Below, in pieces: positions 44,882 through 56,966 of a stretch of DNA of 64,000 nucleotides; position 1 is the first letter of the stretch; each line of letters begins with the position of its first letter. The notes beneath the pieces are model-generated. The model saw only the letters and a list, made by a program, of their open reading frames with translations. It did not search any database and had not been told where the DNA came from. Both the position numbers and the translations under genes were made by a program. Source of the DNA: Xenoacremonium recifei (Eukaryota > Ascomycota > Sordariomycetes > Hypocreales > Nectriaceae); contig WOFQ01000053.1 in assembly GCA_012184525.1 (NCBI GenBank), positions 124,001 to 188,000 on the forward strand. Direction: 5' to 3'.

Positions 44882-46671
44882 TATGACAGTTTCAGTACAC
44901 TGAAGACATTAAAATGTCGTTCTTCAAACCTAGAACGGAGTTTTCACTGAATGATACAACAGAAATATAAATATACGGGGCTGGGAAACACAACTCGGGC
45001 GCAGTTCACAAACTGCTCCCGCGTCGTCAGGTTTGACGTGTTGGGCGTTTGCAGGAAGCTCGGCGCTTGCAGCTGGGCCAGACATCACTTTATGCAATTT
45101 GCCAGCGACCTAGTCGTAAGATCTGCTTCAGACAGCCAATACCAACACATCTGTACTCCGCCTTGAAACAAAGGTTCACCTGAGTGGCTTGACAGCCATG
45201 TCGTTAAGCGCCGACATGCAGGGTGTATACCAGGGCGCTACCCAGACACTAGTCATGGGTACACATCAACCACCTAAAGAACAAAGAAACGAAAGCGCTT
45301 CTGCCTGAGATCTCTTCTTCTATGGAATGAGTTTTTCATAAAAGGGGGCCTAGGCCCGGTAGGCGAATTGACTCTTCCTTGCACTGGCTGGTTACTAACA
45401 TGTTAGGACACGGACGCCTAGGTGAAACAGGGCAAAGCACTTCAGGTGACTGTCTCCAGGAGGCAGTGCAGGAAAACGGACAGAGGACGCGTACGGCAAC
45501 TCAGGAAACCCCCAATGGTGTTGGCAAGTCGAATTATCAAAGCCGTGATATCTCATGCACCTTGGTAAAGTCCAGACGGCCACTCGCAAACCAAGACTTG
45601 TTCCATCGCTAAATCGCCGTACCCTTCAGACGGCGGCTAAATTAGCGCCCGGTGTCTTGGCTTGCTTCTAATCTTACTACCCCCGACAGCGGAATCGCGA
45701 TCTCAACTCATAGACGTTCAGTTTCTACAATCACGTAGACAAGAGGGCAAATCATCTAGATTAACCGATTTGAAATTCAGGGAAGCCCGCCTACCAAGTG
45801 TACAAGACCCAGACATGTACAGAAAGACTCTCCCACCACATCCGAACAAAACACTACAACAACAAAGTGTCAAGAGAAAATCCCGTTTCCCAATTCCAAC
45901 CCATTCATTTTATGCTCCCCAACCACAATCAAAAAAGCATGTAAAGCAAGAGCAACACGACGATAAGCATCTATGAAGCTCCAGGCCCTATAAAAGCACC
46001 CTGTATCCCGCAAAGACGCAAGACGCGCCTGGCCGTTGAAACACCGTCCTCTCCCTGAAATCAAAACGAAAAAGGACAAAGCCCCCGAGCTCCGGCGAAG
46101 AGGCCAGGCGCCAAGATAGATTCCCCAAAGAGCGTCAGCGCCCTCTATCGTGTACGGGGCGGAGAGGAATCATGGAGTGGTATCAATCAATATCTTGGGC
46201 TTCCCTCGTTCATGTATGTATGCTGTTGAGTTCCCAAACACTCCCAAACTGGCGTTCGACGCGGGGTATCAAAATTGCGGTATATGTAGTCGAGAAAAGA
46301 AATCCGAACAGGTAAATGAGGCGCGCTATGATCGTGACAGGTCGTATCATACATCAGGCATAGAGGGCTGAGCGGTGGTAGATGTGAGCAAATTGCGTGC
46401 GCTGGCGAGTTGATCAAACGATGATTGCCAGCCGGAGCGAAGAGTTCCCATGTTTTCCGAATTTTGCGAGTGTTTTTGGTCGAAGAAATCACCATTTGTC
46501 GGCGTCCTCTTCGTTTGTGTATTTTGAGACAAAGGAAATCAGGAATGAGTGACTGCGGTCAAGGTGTTACAGAGGAAATGGTAAAGAGCGTAATTTATCG
46601 ATACGTCGATGGCGGTGAATATCGGGGAACTCTTCAACTCTCGGCCTGGCTTCAACATCAGTTCGATCACC
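44882..46671. other. 1.8-kb region upstream of the NLR-like gene
   Basis: Promoter of the NLR-like gene plus the 3' flank of the disordered-protein gene. Small open frames show no recognisable content and no consistent splice structure. Nothing further seen. Confidence 0.4.
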
Positions 46672-49116
46672 TCACATAACAATAGCAACATTGCTGCTTC
46701 GTCTATCTTGGCTCCTCCTTTTATCGTCGACGGAGGCCCGTGGGGTAATCTCGAGCAACTTCGCACTCCCGGCGCTGAAGTTACGGACATGACCCTTGCC
46801 CAGGTTGACGCTTCTAGCGCGCTGGACATCGGGCAGCTCCTGGGACACAGGGGAGACAGGCGAGGTCTCGCTGTCGTCCTCATTCTCCGACTGAATATCG
46901 AGAAGACCCTCGTGGCTCTTCATCGTCAACCTATCGTGCGTGTGAGAGTGCACAACCTTGGGGTGGGCACCAACGGCGCCCCATTTCATGTCAACATCAT
47001 CCACAAGATCTTCCTCGTCGCTGCTAGGGCGGCCTTCGCCAGACTTGCGGCCAAGAGCGTGGGCAGAGTTGCGGCGAGGGGCAAGTTTCGACAGATATTC
47101 ATCCTCGGTAATAGCAAGATCTTCCTGAGTGCTGTTCGTGGGGGAGTCGGTGCTGGATTCGCCCTGGTCGCGGCGGTTGGCTCGCCTGATGCTTTCACGG
47201 AGAGCGGCCTTGCGAGCGCCAACATTTCCAGATAGCCAGGAACCCTCTGAATCGATCGATGCCAGTGACATTGACATGTTGGCTTCGGGAGACGGAGACG
47301 CATAGACCCGGTCAATGGATGTCGGGGTCACGCGATGCCCGGAATTTGGCGTGTCGTATCGAATGGCGGTAGATCGCACAGGTTCCAGATCGTTCATCCC
47401 ATGCTCAGAGAGGACGGGCATCGGAGGCTCGGCCTCGGGTGACTGCACACGCGATGCTGGTGGCGATATCGGGAACTCTGGAAGATCCTCGCGGAAGCGG
47501 GACCGCGTCCTCTTCGGCGCGCTGGCCTTGCGCGCGAGGTAATTGCCGGAATAGTTGTCCGATGCTGAGGTATCGTCGCCTTGGAGTTTTGCGAGGGCTT
47601 GGGCTTGAGCTTGGGCGGTTGCGGCGGCCTGCATCTCCTCTCGCGAGGTGTTGGAGAAAGACGACGGGCCCGAGTTTCTGCGACTCCGACTCTTACCACC
47701 CCATCGCAAGAATGCTGAGAATGAGAAACGGCCTCCTTTAGAGCTGCTCTCGGAGTCTTTCCGCAATACGTCTTCCTCGTTGATGGTGCCCGGTGGGGGC
47801 GAGGCCATCTTCTCTCTGTCCGAGTCCAAGGTCGACTTGGAGCGTGTCTTCACAGATCTCAATAAGCCAGAAATCTTGGTTCCAGTTGACATTGAGGCCT
47901 GCTCGTCCGACTTCCTGACGAGGGTCGACTCTTGCTTCGAGGCTTCTTCTCCGAGCGTCGTAGGTTCGTCAGATGGCACTGTATTAGTGCGATGGAAGCT
48001 CTCAAACGGCTTCTTTGGTGATTCTTCGTTGTCGGCGTCGGCGTCGCGCATCGATACTGAGTCGACAGATTTCCGCGGCGTCGCAGACGTAACCACAGCG
48101 GACTTGGGTTCAATGCCGAGTCCAACAAGTTCACGTCCCATGACACCCCTCTCCAGGTTCTCCGGGGGAGGCGTGCCCGACTTCTTGGCCTCAATCTCTT
48201 CGGCCTTTTGCTTTTCGGCTCTTCGCGCGAGCCGGCGTTCCATTCTGTCTTGTTCTCTTTGTCTCTTCTTCTCTCTTCTCCGCTGATCTCTCTCCATCAG
48301 TTCTCTCAAGTCACTCGAATCAAGCTCATCAGCAAGGTCGTCAACGCGCTTGTGAGCTCTCATCGTCTCTTCGGGTATTGGTTCTCGATCAGCGAGTCTC
48401 CTCCTTTGGGAACCCGCCCGATCCAGGCCCGATCCATTGTTTGGGGGTTGTCGGACAACATGAGTATATCGCAAGGTCGGCCTCGGCGCTAGTGCATCCA
48501 AGGCTGAAACCTTGTATGAACCAAAGTCGGAATCTGAAGATAAGCTTGAGTGGATTGAACCAGGTACGGGCAGCGATATTTCGGAGGCCGGGTCGTCGCC
48601 ATGCCTGCCGAAGGGCATCGTCTTGACCCTCTTGCTATCCTTCTTCATGGGTCGCCCTGAATGCCATTGATCAGTGGCCGGGCGAACAGGGTGGAAGTTG
48701 CTCATGGCCCTAATCTGGGCCTCCCGCTCATGATCCTCTCTTCGCCTCTTGCTGCTCTTCCTCCGCGAGGGTGGCTGGCCGCTGGACTTGTGGTGAAGCG
48801 TTGGAGTGCGATTCCAGAGACCGAACGGGTCATCTTCAACACTCTGATGGCCAGGCCTACCTCTTCGGTAGGGGGCAGCGTTGCCAGCGCGGTCCCGATC
48901 GACTCGGATGTCGTCCTGACGGCCGGGCGAGAAGCTGTAGGTTCGCGCGCGTCGGTGCAGCTTTGCGGGCTCTGTCCGTTGCTTCTTCTTGGAGCCAGCT
49001 CGATTGACGACACCCTCGGTCTGGGAGCGAGGCGGCGGGGCGCCCTCAACGTCTGAGAGGGCGCCGCTGCGGGAGCGCTTACGGCCGCTCCTGCGCCGGA
49101 ATGGCCAGAGAGCCAT
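46672..49116 (-). CDS. Large disordered basic Ser/Arg-rich protein, function unknown
   Basis: I do not recognise this protein as a named family. It is one exon of 814 residues, starting MALWPFRRRSGRKRSR at 49116; in-frame codons just upstream are not ATG. It is rich in Ser, Arg, Lys, Glu and Pro with no globular domain visible. Features are a basic N-terminus, an E/R/K-rich predicted coiled coil or helix (about 270-320), an Ala/Gln run (about 515-530), many SP/TP and RRxS-type phosphorylation-like sites, and a C-terminus ending NVAIVM. The pattern suggests a phosphoregulated scaffold or signalling protein, but that is inference. The unbroken 2.4-kb frame is strong evidence for a real gene. 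It lies next to a 6.2-kb gene-free region that would be its promoter side. Confidence 0.8.
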   Translation of the reverse strand: MALWPFRRRSGRKRSRSGALSDVEGAPPPRSQTEGVVNRAGSKKKQRTEPAKLHRRARTYSFSPGRQDDIRVDRDRAGNAAPYRRGRPGHQSVEDDPFGLWNRTPTLHHKSSGQPPSRRKSSKRRREDHEREAQIRAMSNFHPVRPATDQWHSGRPMKKDSKRVKTMPFGRHGDDPASEISLPVPGSIHSSLSSDSDFGSYKVSALDALAPRPTLRYTHVVRQPPNNGSGLDRAGSQRRRLADREPIPEETMRAHKRVDDLADELDSSDLRELMERDQRRREKKRQREQDRMERRLARRAEKQKAEEIEAKKSGTPPPENLERGVMGRELVGLGIEPKSAVVTSATPRKSVDSVSMRDADADNEESPKKPFESFHRTNTVPSDEPTTLGEEASKQESTLVRKSDEQASMSTGTKISGLLRSVKTRSKSTLDSDREKMASPPPGTINEEDVLRKDSESSSKGGRFSFSAFLRWGGKSRSRRNSGPSSFSNTSREEMQAAATAQAQAQALAKLQGDDTSASDNYSGNYLARKASAPKRTRSRFREDLPEFPISPPASRVQSPEAEPPMPVLSEHGMNDLEPVRSTAIRYDTPNSGHRVTPTSIDRVYASPSPEANMSMSLASIDSEGSWLSGNVGARKAALRESIRRANRRDQGESSTDSPTNSTQEDLAITEDEYLSKLAPRRNSAHALGRKSGEGRPSSDEEDLVDDVDMKWGAVGAHPKVVHSHTHDRLTMKSHEGLLDIQSENEDDSETSPVSPVSQELPDVQRARSVNLGKGHVRNFSAGSAKLLEITPRASVDDKRRSQDRRSSNVAIVM

Positions 49117-52100
49117 GGCTCCGACGGGGGGCTGCGTCCTCTCCTCGGCGAGCACGACTAGTAGCGAGCGATCAGAGCTGTCGCAGAAGTGTTGTGGTTG
49201 TTGCTAAGATTGGGTGAGGCGTGCGGGAGCATCGTGGAGTGTGTCGAGGCGGTCACAGCAAGGTGGTCATGGGACGAGCGATGATTCGGTATCAAACGAG
49301 ATACGATACGCAGCCAGCGGGAGAAGCGAACGAACGAACGGCGGGCCGGGAGGAGCAAGCAGGGCGTGCAGGAAGGGTCGGCGAGGGATGAATTGCTCGT
49401 GAGCGAGTCGCTGCGGTGCGGTGCGGTGCGATGCAGGCCGGTGCAGCTTCTAGCGCCGTGGGTTGTCTCCTGAACAGACCAGCGAGTCGAACGGTTGCGA
49501 CGTGGTGAGGTGCGCCGGGCAATAGCGAAACAGCGGCGAGATGTCAGGAGGCAAAAGTCGTCGAGAACGTCTGGGCGAGGTTGCGGTGGATGCGGGTTGT
49601 ATGTATGAGCGGGCGGACCGCAAGTGCGTGGCGGGACGTGTGTGGTGTATGTAGCAGCAGCAGCGCAGCTAACTAAGGGACGAGGTATGCAAAAGGGCAG
49701 GGCAGTGGAGGACTCCAGTTGGGTTGGGGGCAACTGAGACAATTTTGCAGTGGAGGCCGACAGGGCGGGAGGAATGGACTCTGACGGGAGGGACGAGGCC
49801 AGGGAAATACAAGTAGAAATTGAATAAGAAAAAATAACGCCCTGGCAGCGACCGGGGGTCCTTGTACTGCAATGGGAGGGCCAACAGACGTCAACGTCAG
49901 ACTCCAGAGCAGGGTGGAGAGCGGCAGTCCAGGGTCCTTGTTCGCAAGAAGAAGCTTTCCAGGCCCAGTCCGTCAGTGGGTGACGGAGCTGCTGCGACTT
50001 TGAAGTCGTCGCGGCGCGATCAAGGGGGGCGGCAGGGCGGGTACAACTGGGCTGAGGGCGCGCCGGCGGGCGATGGCGGCGATGGGCTGGTTTGGCTGGG
50101 ACGCTGGCCCTGGACGGCAGCGAACGTACCCCGGAGTCGAGGCTTAGCGCAGGTACCGACCGGCTTTGCGCGGTGCTTGTTGCGGTGGTCGTTGACGTCG
50201 ATCTCTGGTGGCAGTGGTGGTGGTGATGATGTCTTGGGAGCTATTGAGACAGGTCGAGACAAGAGAGGAGCGGCGAGGCCGACGTCAACCGGTGAGGCCT
50301 CTCCCGGGTCTCCACCGCTGGACTCCAGATGATATATCAATCAGGACGAGAAGCACCGGCAGTGGTCATCGAGTGTCTCGGACGTCCAGTCCGGCGAAGA
50401 GGCCCCGTGACGCTGGGAAATCAGTCAACGGTCAATGGAGGGCGAGGTGTTGGAGGGGGGAGGGAATGCCATTAAAATGATCGTCCATTCCACTGCCGCT
50501 AAACCGCTAGGGCCTGGCACCTGGAACTGGACCGCAGGGGGGCATCCACTTCCATGTCTGGAGGAAGGCACGACCTACCTACCTAACCAGCCCGTCGCAG
50601 GCCGTCCATCGCGCGCTGCGACTCAGGTTGTGAGCCAGCCAAGGTGAGGAGCAGGAGCACCTGAGCAACCTACGTTGATAGTGGACTAACAGTGGAGGGT
50701 CCGTCTGGTACGGGCGGCGGTCACTGCACCGGCCGGCACACAGCGCCGTCTAGCGCACGCCTGGTAGCGGTACTTTGCCTTTGCCTCCATCCATCCCATC
50801 GGTGGCTCCCCTAGCGCGACGGATGCAATGGAGCCACCTACAGGCCGCAACGAAAGCCACCCAGAGCAGGGAGTCGCTGCTGGCCAGTCCAGTGGCCGTG
50901 TCGCACATCGCCAACGGGCGCCAAATGTCTTGGGTGCTTCCTGGGAAAAGCAAAGTTCTTGGTACGGCCTCTGGATTGCGGATTGGTACCTGTCCAGCTG
51001 TGCCCTGTACATCCACTTACACCACTTCGTATCGTCGCGACAGGACTGGCTCTAGATGGGCAACTGCCATTTCGCTCTCCCAGGCGCCTTCCCTGGGCAC
51101 TCAGATTGAGCTGGAGCCGCAATAAAACGTCTCGGCTCGTCTTCCTCCAGTCGTCGACCCTCCTCGCCTCGTCACTCTCCTTTCAGGTTCACCACGACTC
51201 CTTTCCTGCAGTGAGACAGGGGCACAGGGAGAACAGAGCAACAGCCCAGGCCCAGCGCCAGAAGCATGCGGCAGGGGGACGGAAGCACAGCGAACGCCCG
51301 AAAAAAGACCCCTCATCAGGATGGGCCCTGAGCCTTTCCCTGCCCCCGCCTCCTCACGTCTCTCCCGTCTGCCTCCCGTCAGCACTGCTCCGGCACCTGT
51401 GCGACTTTGCTCTGCTCTGCTCTGCTCTGGCCGTCGCGACGGCTTCCCGTCTTTGCCCTCCCTTCTGACCTCCCCCGTGCCGTGGCGGTCGCCTCCAAGA
51501 ACAGCAGCTGCCTGGCCTCCCAATCTATTATCGGTCCTCGTTTCCAGCACTGATCCCGGCTTACCCGCTCCCGAGTCGCTCGGTACTCTATACCTTCCTA
51601 GCCCAGACGGAAGGTATTCTATTTTCGATCTCTCCAAGGAGGCAGGGTTCGGCTAGACCACGCTCGCTTTTCTAGATGGGAATCCTGCACCACTACTACC
51701 ACCACCTGACCGCCGAGCTCCAAGATCTAGACACTGCTACTGGGACGTACGAGCTGGCCTCGATTCCAAGGATAGGTCTGCTTCTGGGGGCGGAGCATGC
51801 ACCGTCAATCCGTAGCTTGCCTTTTCGGTTCTCTGCTCCGTTTGATACTGCTTATTCGGAATTGAAGACCGCTGCAAAGCATCCCCGCCAGAAGTCGCCA
51901 GTTGGCCCATCATGCAGCATCTTCTTGCTCAGCCGCTCCGAAGAGGCCCGATACAACATTAAACGCTTCTCGTCCTGCCTTCTCAACCGTACAACATTGA
52001 TCATACCGTTGAGATCTCTCGTCGCTATAGCCTCTGACTGGGTTATTCGTCAGGTGGCCGGCTTGCCACACTTGGCATCGCAGCCACACCGGCTCGCTAA

Positions 52101-55100
52101 AAACGCTCGCGCCGCATCGGCTAGAGGCGCGCAGTGCCAACTTCAAAGCGCACATACGACGCCCTGTTGGCGCAGCACGTAGGACGGCCTGTCCACCAAT
52201 TCCCATCCCACCAGCACGACATCATCTGTCTGCCGTGCTTGTTTGCTTGTCCTATTCGACCACCGTGTTATTAACCCCTCGGCCCAGCAAGCACTGGGAT
52301 CGAGCAGGACTAGCCTCCTGAAATCTCTCGAATCGAGATATCGCGGAACTTTGCTTTTTGGCGCGGTAGTTGCTAGCACCCTGGGTATCACATCACAGGC
52401 CGGTCTTATCCATTGACGAATCACAGCCGCGCAGCCCTTGTTCAGGCCAGTCCTCGTCCGAGACTTGCCAGCCGTCCGGCATCATCGAGCTGTCTTGAAC
52501 AAGCTGAACACCCTCCTCAGCCAGCCCCGGTCCAGAGCGATCATCCACTATCTCGGACGGCACACTCTTTCCATGGGCTTCAACATCCCAGTTTATGACA
52601 GAGAACCTGGTCAGCTGCAGGAACTCTTTGGCAGGCTCCATTATTATCAGCAGCTTTGTACCAGTACCTCGAACCTGCGTCGGTCCCCTGCGTCTTCCTT
52701 CGTATCGCTTTGGAAATCCCGTGTATCGCGGACCCGCTCGCCTTTAGGACCTGGCCAGGCATTTGTCTTTTTCCTCTAGTCTTCGTATTCCCCTTGCCAC
52801 CTCTCAAATGCGTTGTCGACTAGCTACGCCAAGAGAATACTCACATAGATTCTGTTATCCGGTGGATATTCGACGTGGCCTTTCTGAAACTCGAAGTTGT
52901 TGTGCCGTCTGGTAACGCCGACACGACGTTTGAACCACAGGTCCGCAACAACAGAGTGGGTGTGCCAGGGGTATGTCATCCACAGTCGTCTGGTAAGGCT
53001 GGGATCTGCGTCAGCGGGATTTGGGCAAGCTCTTGTCGTCATGAGCACGGAGCGTGGCGACGGAAGCTTGCTCGGTTCGTCCATTCTCTTTGTCGATCAC
53101 CGGACGTCATCTGCCAGTGCCAACTTCTCTGCATGCAAGCTCTATAATTACTGCGACTCTACGAATATTAGCCGTGCTGGACCGTCTATCAGTTTGCGGG
53201 CAACCGGACGGTCATGAACTAACAGGCCGGTTTCGCGCATGGCCCAAGAGGGACTTCGTTTGCACTCAGCGGGGTTGCATCGTCCTGACGCTCCTCAAGC
53301 TCCGAGAGCTCTGTTCGTGACGGTAGATAGGTTTGTCTCTCCGGCTAAGCCATGAATCGTGTCTGTGCGGACAACTGCAATAAGCCTAGGGATTAAGATT
53401 CGAAACTTTCTTCGAATTATGAGGAGAAATCATGACTCTCGACAGCCAATTCCGGACTCCCTTCGCTAGCCAACCCTGAATACATGGTTCAGAGAAGTGC
53501 CCCGTAGACCCATTGAGTCCATTGAGATTCTTGAGTCAAGCTCGACATGATCCCGTAGGATTGACTCGAGAGAACTGACGGAGCCTATCCACGCATGTCA
53601 TCTCACCTTCTGGGCGGGTCCATCTCGCCCTCCCCAGGATCTAGGCTTGACGATGGAAGTACAGATTGAGGTCTTCCAGGTATCACCACCAACGGTTTCT
53701 CCTCGCGTTACTCCCTTCCTTCTGTAGTGAAGCAATTGGCGCTTTCAAGGTGCAGACTATCCGCTCGGTACATCGATCCAGGCCTGGAAAGGAGCCCCCC
53801 CATCCCAGTCCTCTCCGATACATGACGGAGGCCATTCGTCTTTGTCTCAAGGGCAAATAAGCAACGATCACTTCGCCCCGTGTTTCATCGCGACCCAGTC
53901 TTCTGCAATCGGAAACCAATGGAGAAAAATGTTTCAACTCCCTGAGTTCGATACCCTGGTCAATACTGGGAGCAGATATATATGTCTACGTACATACGCA
54001 GTGCTAGATGTACAGGGAGGAACGACGATATGATTTGTATTCGAGAAGCACTTAGAACCAGGGGCAATTCCCAAGGGGCAAGGGGCGCCAAACTGAAACC
54101 AACGGGGAGGATTCCAGCAACCGTTCTCCACGTGGCGAGAGGGTTTCGTCTAAACTTTGAAGTGTCAACCTTATTAACGGCCAAACCTTGAGTATAACAG
54201 AGCCGAAGCCTCCGTCGGGAACCCGGTGGATGAAATACGGAAAGCCACCAGCCACAACCAAGTTTGTGTACCTTTTTCGCCTCGGTCAGCGGAAAAGTCG
54301 TTGCTGACTGATTGATCGGAGTCCGGCAGGCCACGGGTGTTTCGGCTCTGATGGTTGATGACGGGCTTCTACGGCAGATCTTGCAACTGCGGACGAGTTT
54401 GCCACACGGGCGAAAAGAGCCGTGGTCACGGGGAGGCGAGCAAGTGACCCTTTCGTGCCGTGCCAGGCTTTGGTGGAAGGACAATCAAGCACATCGGTAA
54501 CTCCGTTGATCATCGGAGATGTGCAGCGCCGGACGGGTGAAACCAGTTGCCAGCCCTAGCCCAGAGGCCGCTCAGATTGAGCCAGCCAGATGGGCGGGCT
54601 CTTGGCCTGGATTGGTTTATCATCTGTAGATCTGCCATCTCGGCAGCGTCGCCGTCTGGCTGGCTGGATTCAGCCATGGCTGCTGATCGCGTCTCACCAG
54701 TGCAGCGACGCCACCAAGTCTGCCATGCCTCCAGGCTTTGCTAGTGCTTGTCCCACGGTATGTACATGTACAGACTGCACAGCACTCAAGTTACCGTACG
54801 GGCTCTTTCGGTTCATCCCTTGTGTGGCACGGGCAATGTGCTCCGTGCCATTGAAGCGTTGGCCATGCCCTGAAGCCGTCTCAGTGTCGTTCTGCAGCAA
54901 TGCACCCGAACTGTGAGAGCCTGTGCAGAGTTGGAAAGACCATTTCCTCGCACAATCCTTTCCACAACGCGGAACGCAAAGTCCTGACACAAGCTATTTC
55001 AATCAATTTGTGCCAGAAATTAAAAGCAGAGGAAATGTAACCATCCATACGTCTCGTTTGTGTCTCTGTGTCTCCAACGAGATGGAACAGTCTCGGGTGT

Positions 55101-55296
55101 CAAAGCAAGTCACGTGAGTGCCCTCTTAGTTGGGCGCCAGATGTTTCCACAGCAACGCGACCGTTATGTTTACAGGCCCTCTTCCGTACCGCAATTAAGA
55201 CTCGTCTAAACACCACGAAAAGCCCAGCGCAAACGCACGAATTCGATACGCAGCATCTCACCGAGCCCCCGCAGCGCATCCATCTGACTTTTCAAA
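49117..55296. other. 6.2-kb divergent interval without a convincing gene
   Basis: Longest non-genic stretch of the window, between the disordered-protein gene and NUF2. Many open frames of 60-180 codons overlap on both strands (for example near 50959-51640) but lack domains, shared phase or splice logic. Local features are a GGTGC-type short repeat at about 49406-49433, an ACCTACCT run at about 50573, CTCTG repeats at about 51408-51430, and a GTCACGTG site at 55109. It may hold long promoters, long 5' leaders or non-coding RNA, none of which I can demonstrate. Confidence 0.4.
55109..55116. promoter_or_regulatory. GTCACGTG, CBF1-type bHLH site upstream of NUF2
   Basis: The octamer GTCACGTG, followed by A, lies about 180 bp upstream of the NUF2 start, a typical promoter distance. 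The identity of the binding factor is inferred only from the consensus. Confidence 0.4.
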
Positions 55297-56744
55297 ATGG
55301 CGTACAACCCAAGAATGAGCATCCTGCCGGCCGCGCAGCAACAGTCGCGCTCACGCAAGAAGGAGGAGGAAGCCGATGCCTTCATGCGGCTGCCCGACCG
55401 CGAAATCGTGGGCTGCATCACGGACATTGGCATTAACTTCACCGTCGCGGACCTACAGAAGCCCACGCCCATTCAGGTTCAGCAGATCTTCGAGTGGTTC
55501 GCCGAGTTGCTGCTCAACGCGACGCGCGACTCGGTCGAGCCGGCGATGCGCGCTGCTGCTGAGGACGTGTGCGGCGAGTTTGCGGACGTGATCCCACCCG
55601 ACACGCGAAATCTGATGGGCTTCTACGTGTCGCTACGACGACTGCTGTTTGAGTGCGGCATCACCGACTTCAGCTTCAACGACCTGTACAAGCCGACGTA
55701 CGAGCGGCTGGTTAAGATCTTCAGCTACCTAATCAACTTTGTGCGGTTCCGTGAGTCGCAAACGAGCGTCATCGACGAGCACTACAACAAGTCCGAGTCG
55801 ACCAAGACGCGCATCGAGACGCTGTACGCCGACAACCAGGAGAATGAGGGCCGGCTGGAGGACATGCGCCACAACCGCAAGGCGATGGAGGCGCAGGTGC
55901 GCGAGAAGACGATGCGCAACGAGGACCTGAAGAAGCAGCTGCTAGAGTTGCGCCGCAACCAGGAGAAGGTGGCGGCGCGTTTGGAGGAGGCCAAGCAGAA
56001 GAAGAATGACCTCACGGCGGTGCTGGAGCAGAAGACGCAGGAGAAGGTGACGCTGAAGCAGGAGAGCGCCAAACTGCGGCCGTATATGCTACAGAGCCCG
56101 TCAGCGCTCCAGGACAACCTGACGGAGCTGCGAGAGATTCTCAACAACGACAAGATGCACATCGACGCCCTCGACCGACGAGCGCGAGCCCTTCAAACGT
56201 CTACCGACTCATTCGCCGTCGTATCGACGGACGTCGCCTCCTGCATCAAGATTCTCGACGAGGTAGCCGCCGAGCTCTCCAAGGAAGAAGAAGAGATGGC
56301 CCGCAACGCAAAGCAGCGCGACGCCCTATCGGAGCGCGGTAACAACGCCCGCGAGGTTGAGCGCGCCGAGACGATGCTGAAGCGCCAGCTGGCCAAGTGG
56401 ACGGAGCGCACGGAGAAGCTGCGCGAGCAGAGCAACCGCAAGGCGCAGGAGGCCAACGAGAAGATGCACGAGCTGCGCGCTGTGCACAAGAAGCTCAAGG
56501 AGGAGCACACGGAGAAGGGCAAGGAGATGGAGATTCGCCGGGTGCGCATCGAGCAGACCGAGAAGAAGGTGAGTGCCCCTATTACTCTTATTTTTGTAAG
56601 GATTCATGAGCTAACCGTTCGTCACAGATGCTGGATCTCAAGGAAAACATCGAGAACGAAGTCCACACGGCGTACGAGGAGTACTTGAAGATGGAGTCTC
56701 ACATCAAGCTGTACATCAGCGAGATGGAGCAGTCCATCAGCTGA
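55297..56744 (+). CDS. NUF2: Kinetochore protein NUF2
   Basis: Subunit of the Ndc80 complex, coupling kinetochores to spindle microtubules. Exons are 55297-56568 and 56628-56744, 462 residues. The N-terminal calponin-homology domain (about 25-165) carries LPDREIVGCITDIGINFTVADL and the conserved PTPIQVQQIFEWF, then YVSLRRLLFECGITDFSFNDL. From about residue 170 to the end, it is a continuous heptad-rich coiled coil, as expected for NUF2 pairing with NDC80. The intron removes an early stop and adds the terminal 38 residues. The start ATG lies in an AAAATGGC context. Confidence 0.95.
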
Positions 56745-56966
56745 GTGCTATACTCAATGTGCTTTTTGTGTCCTTTTACGCTGTTATGGGTCATGTCTTG
56801 ATGAATGGATTTTGGGATGAGATACCACGGTCTGGCGTTGGGGGGTTTTGGTGAAAAGACGTGCAGGATCTACGAATAGACGGGGGCGTTCTGTATAGTT
56901 TTGCACATAATAGCGCGTGAACTCTCAGGTCTTTTTGAACGTCTTGCTTTTGGCTTCTATGCGAGG

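Noticed and set aside
50959..52182. Cluster of 110-180-codon open frames on both strands in the long gene-free interval
   Set aside because: They overlap each other in conflicting frames, contain simple CTCTG and Pro/Ser/Leu runs, and show no conserved motif.
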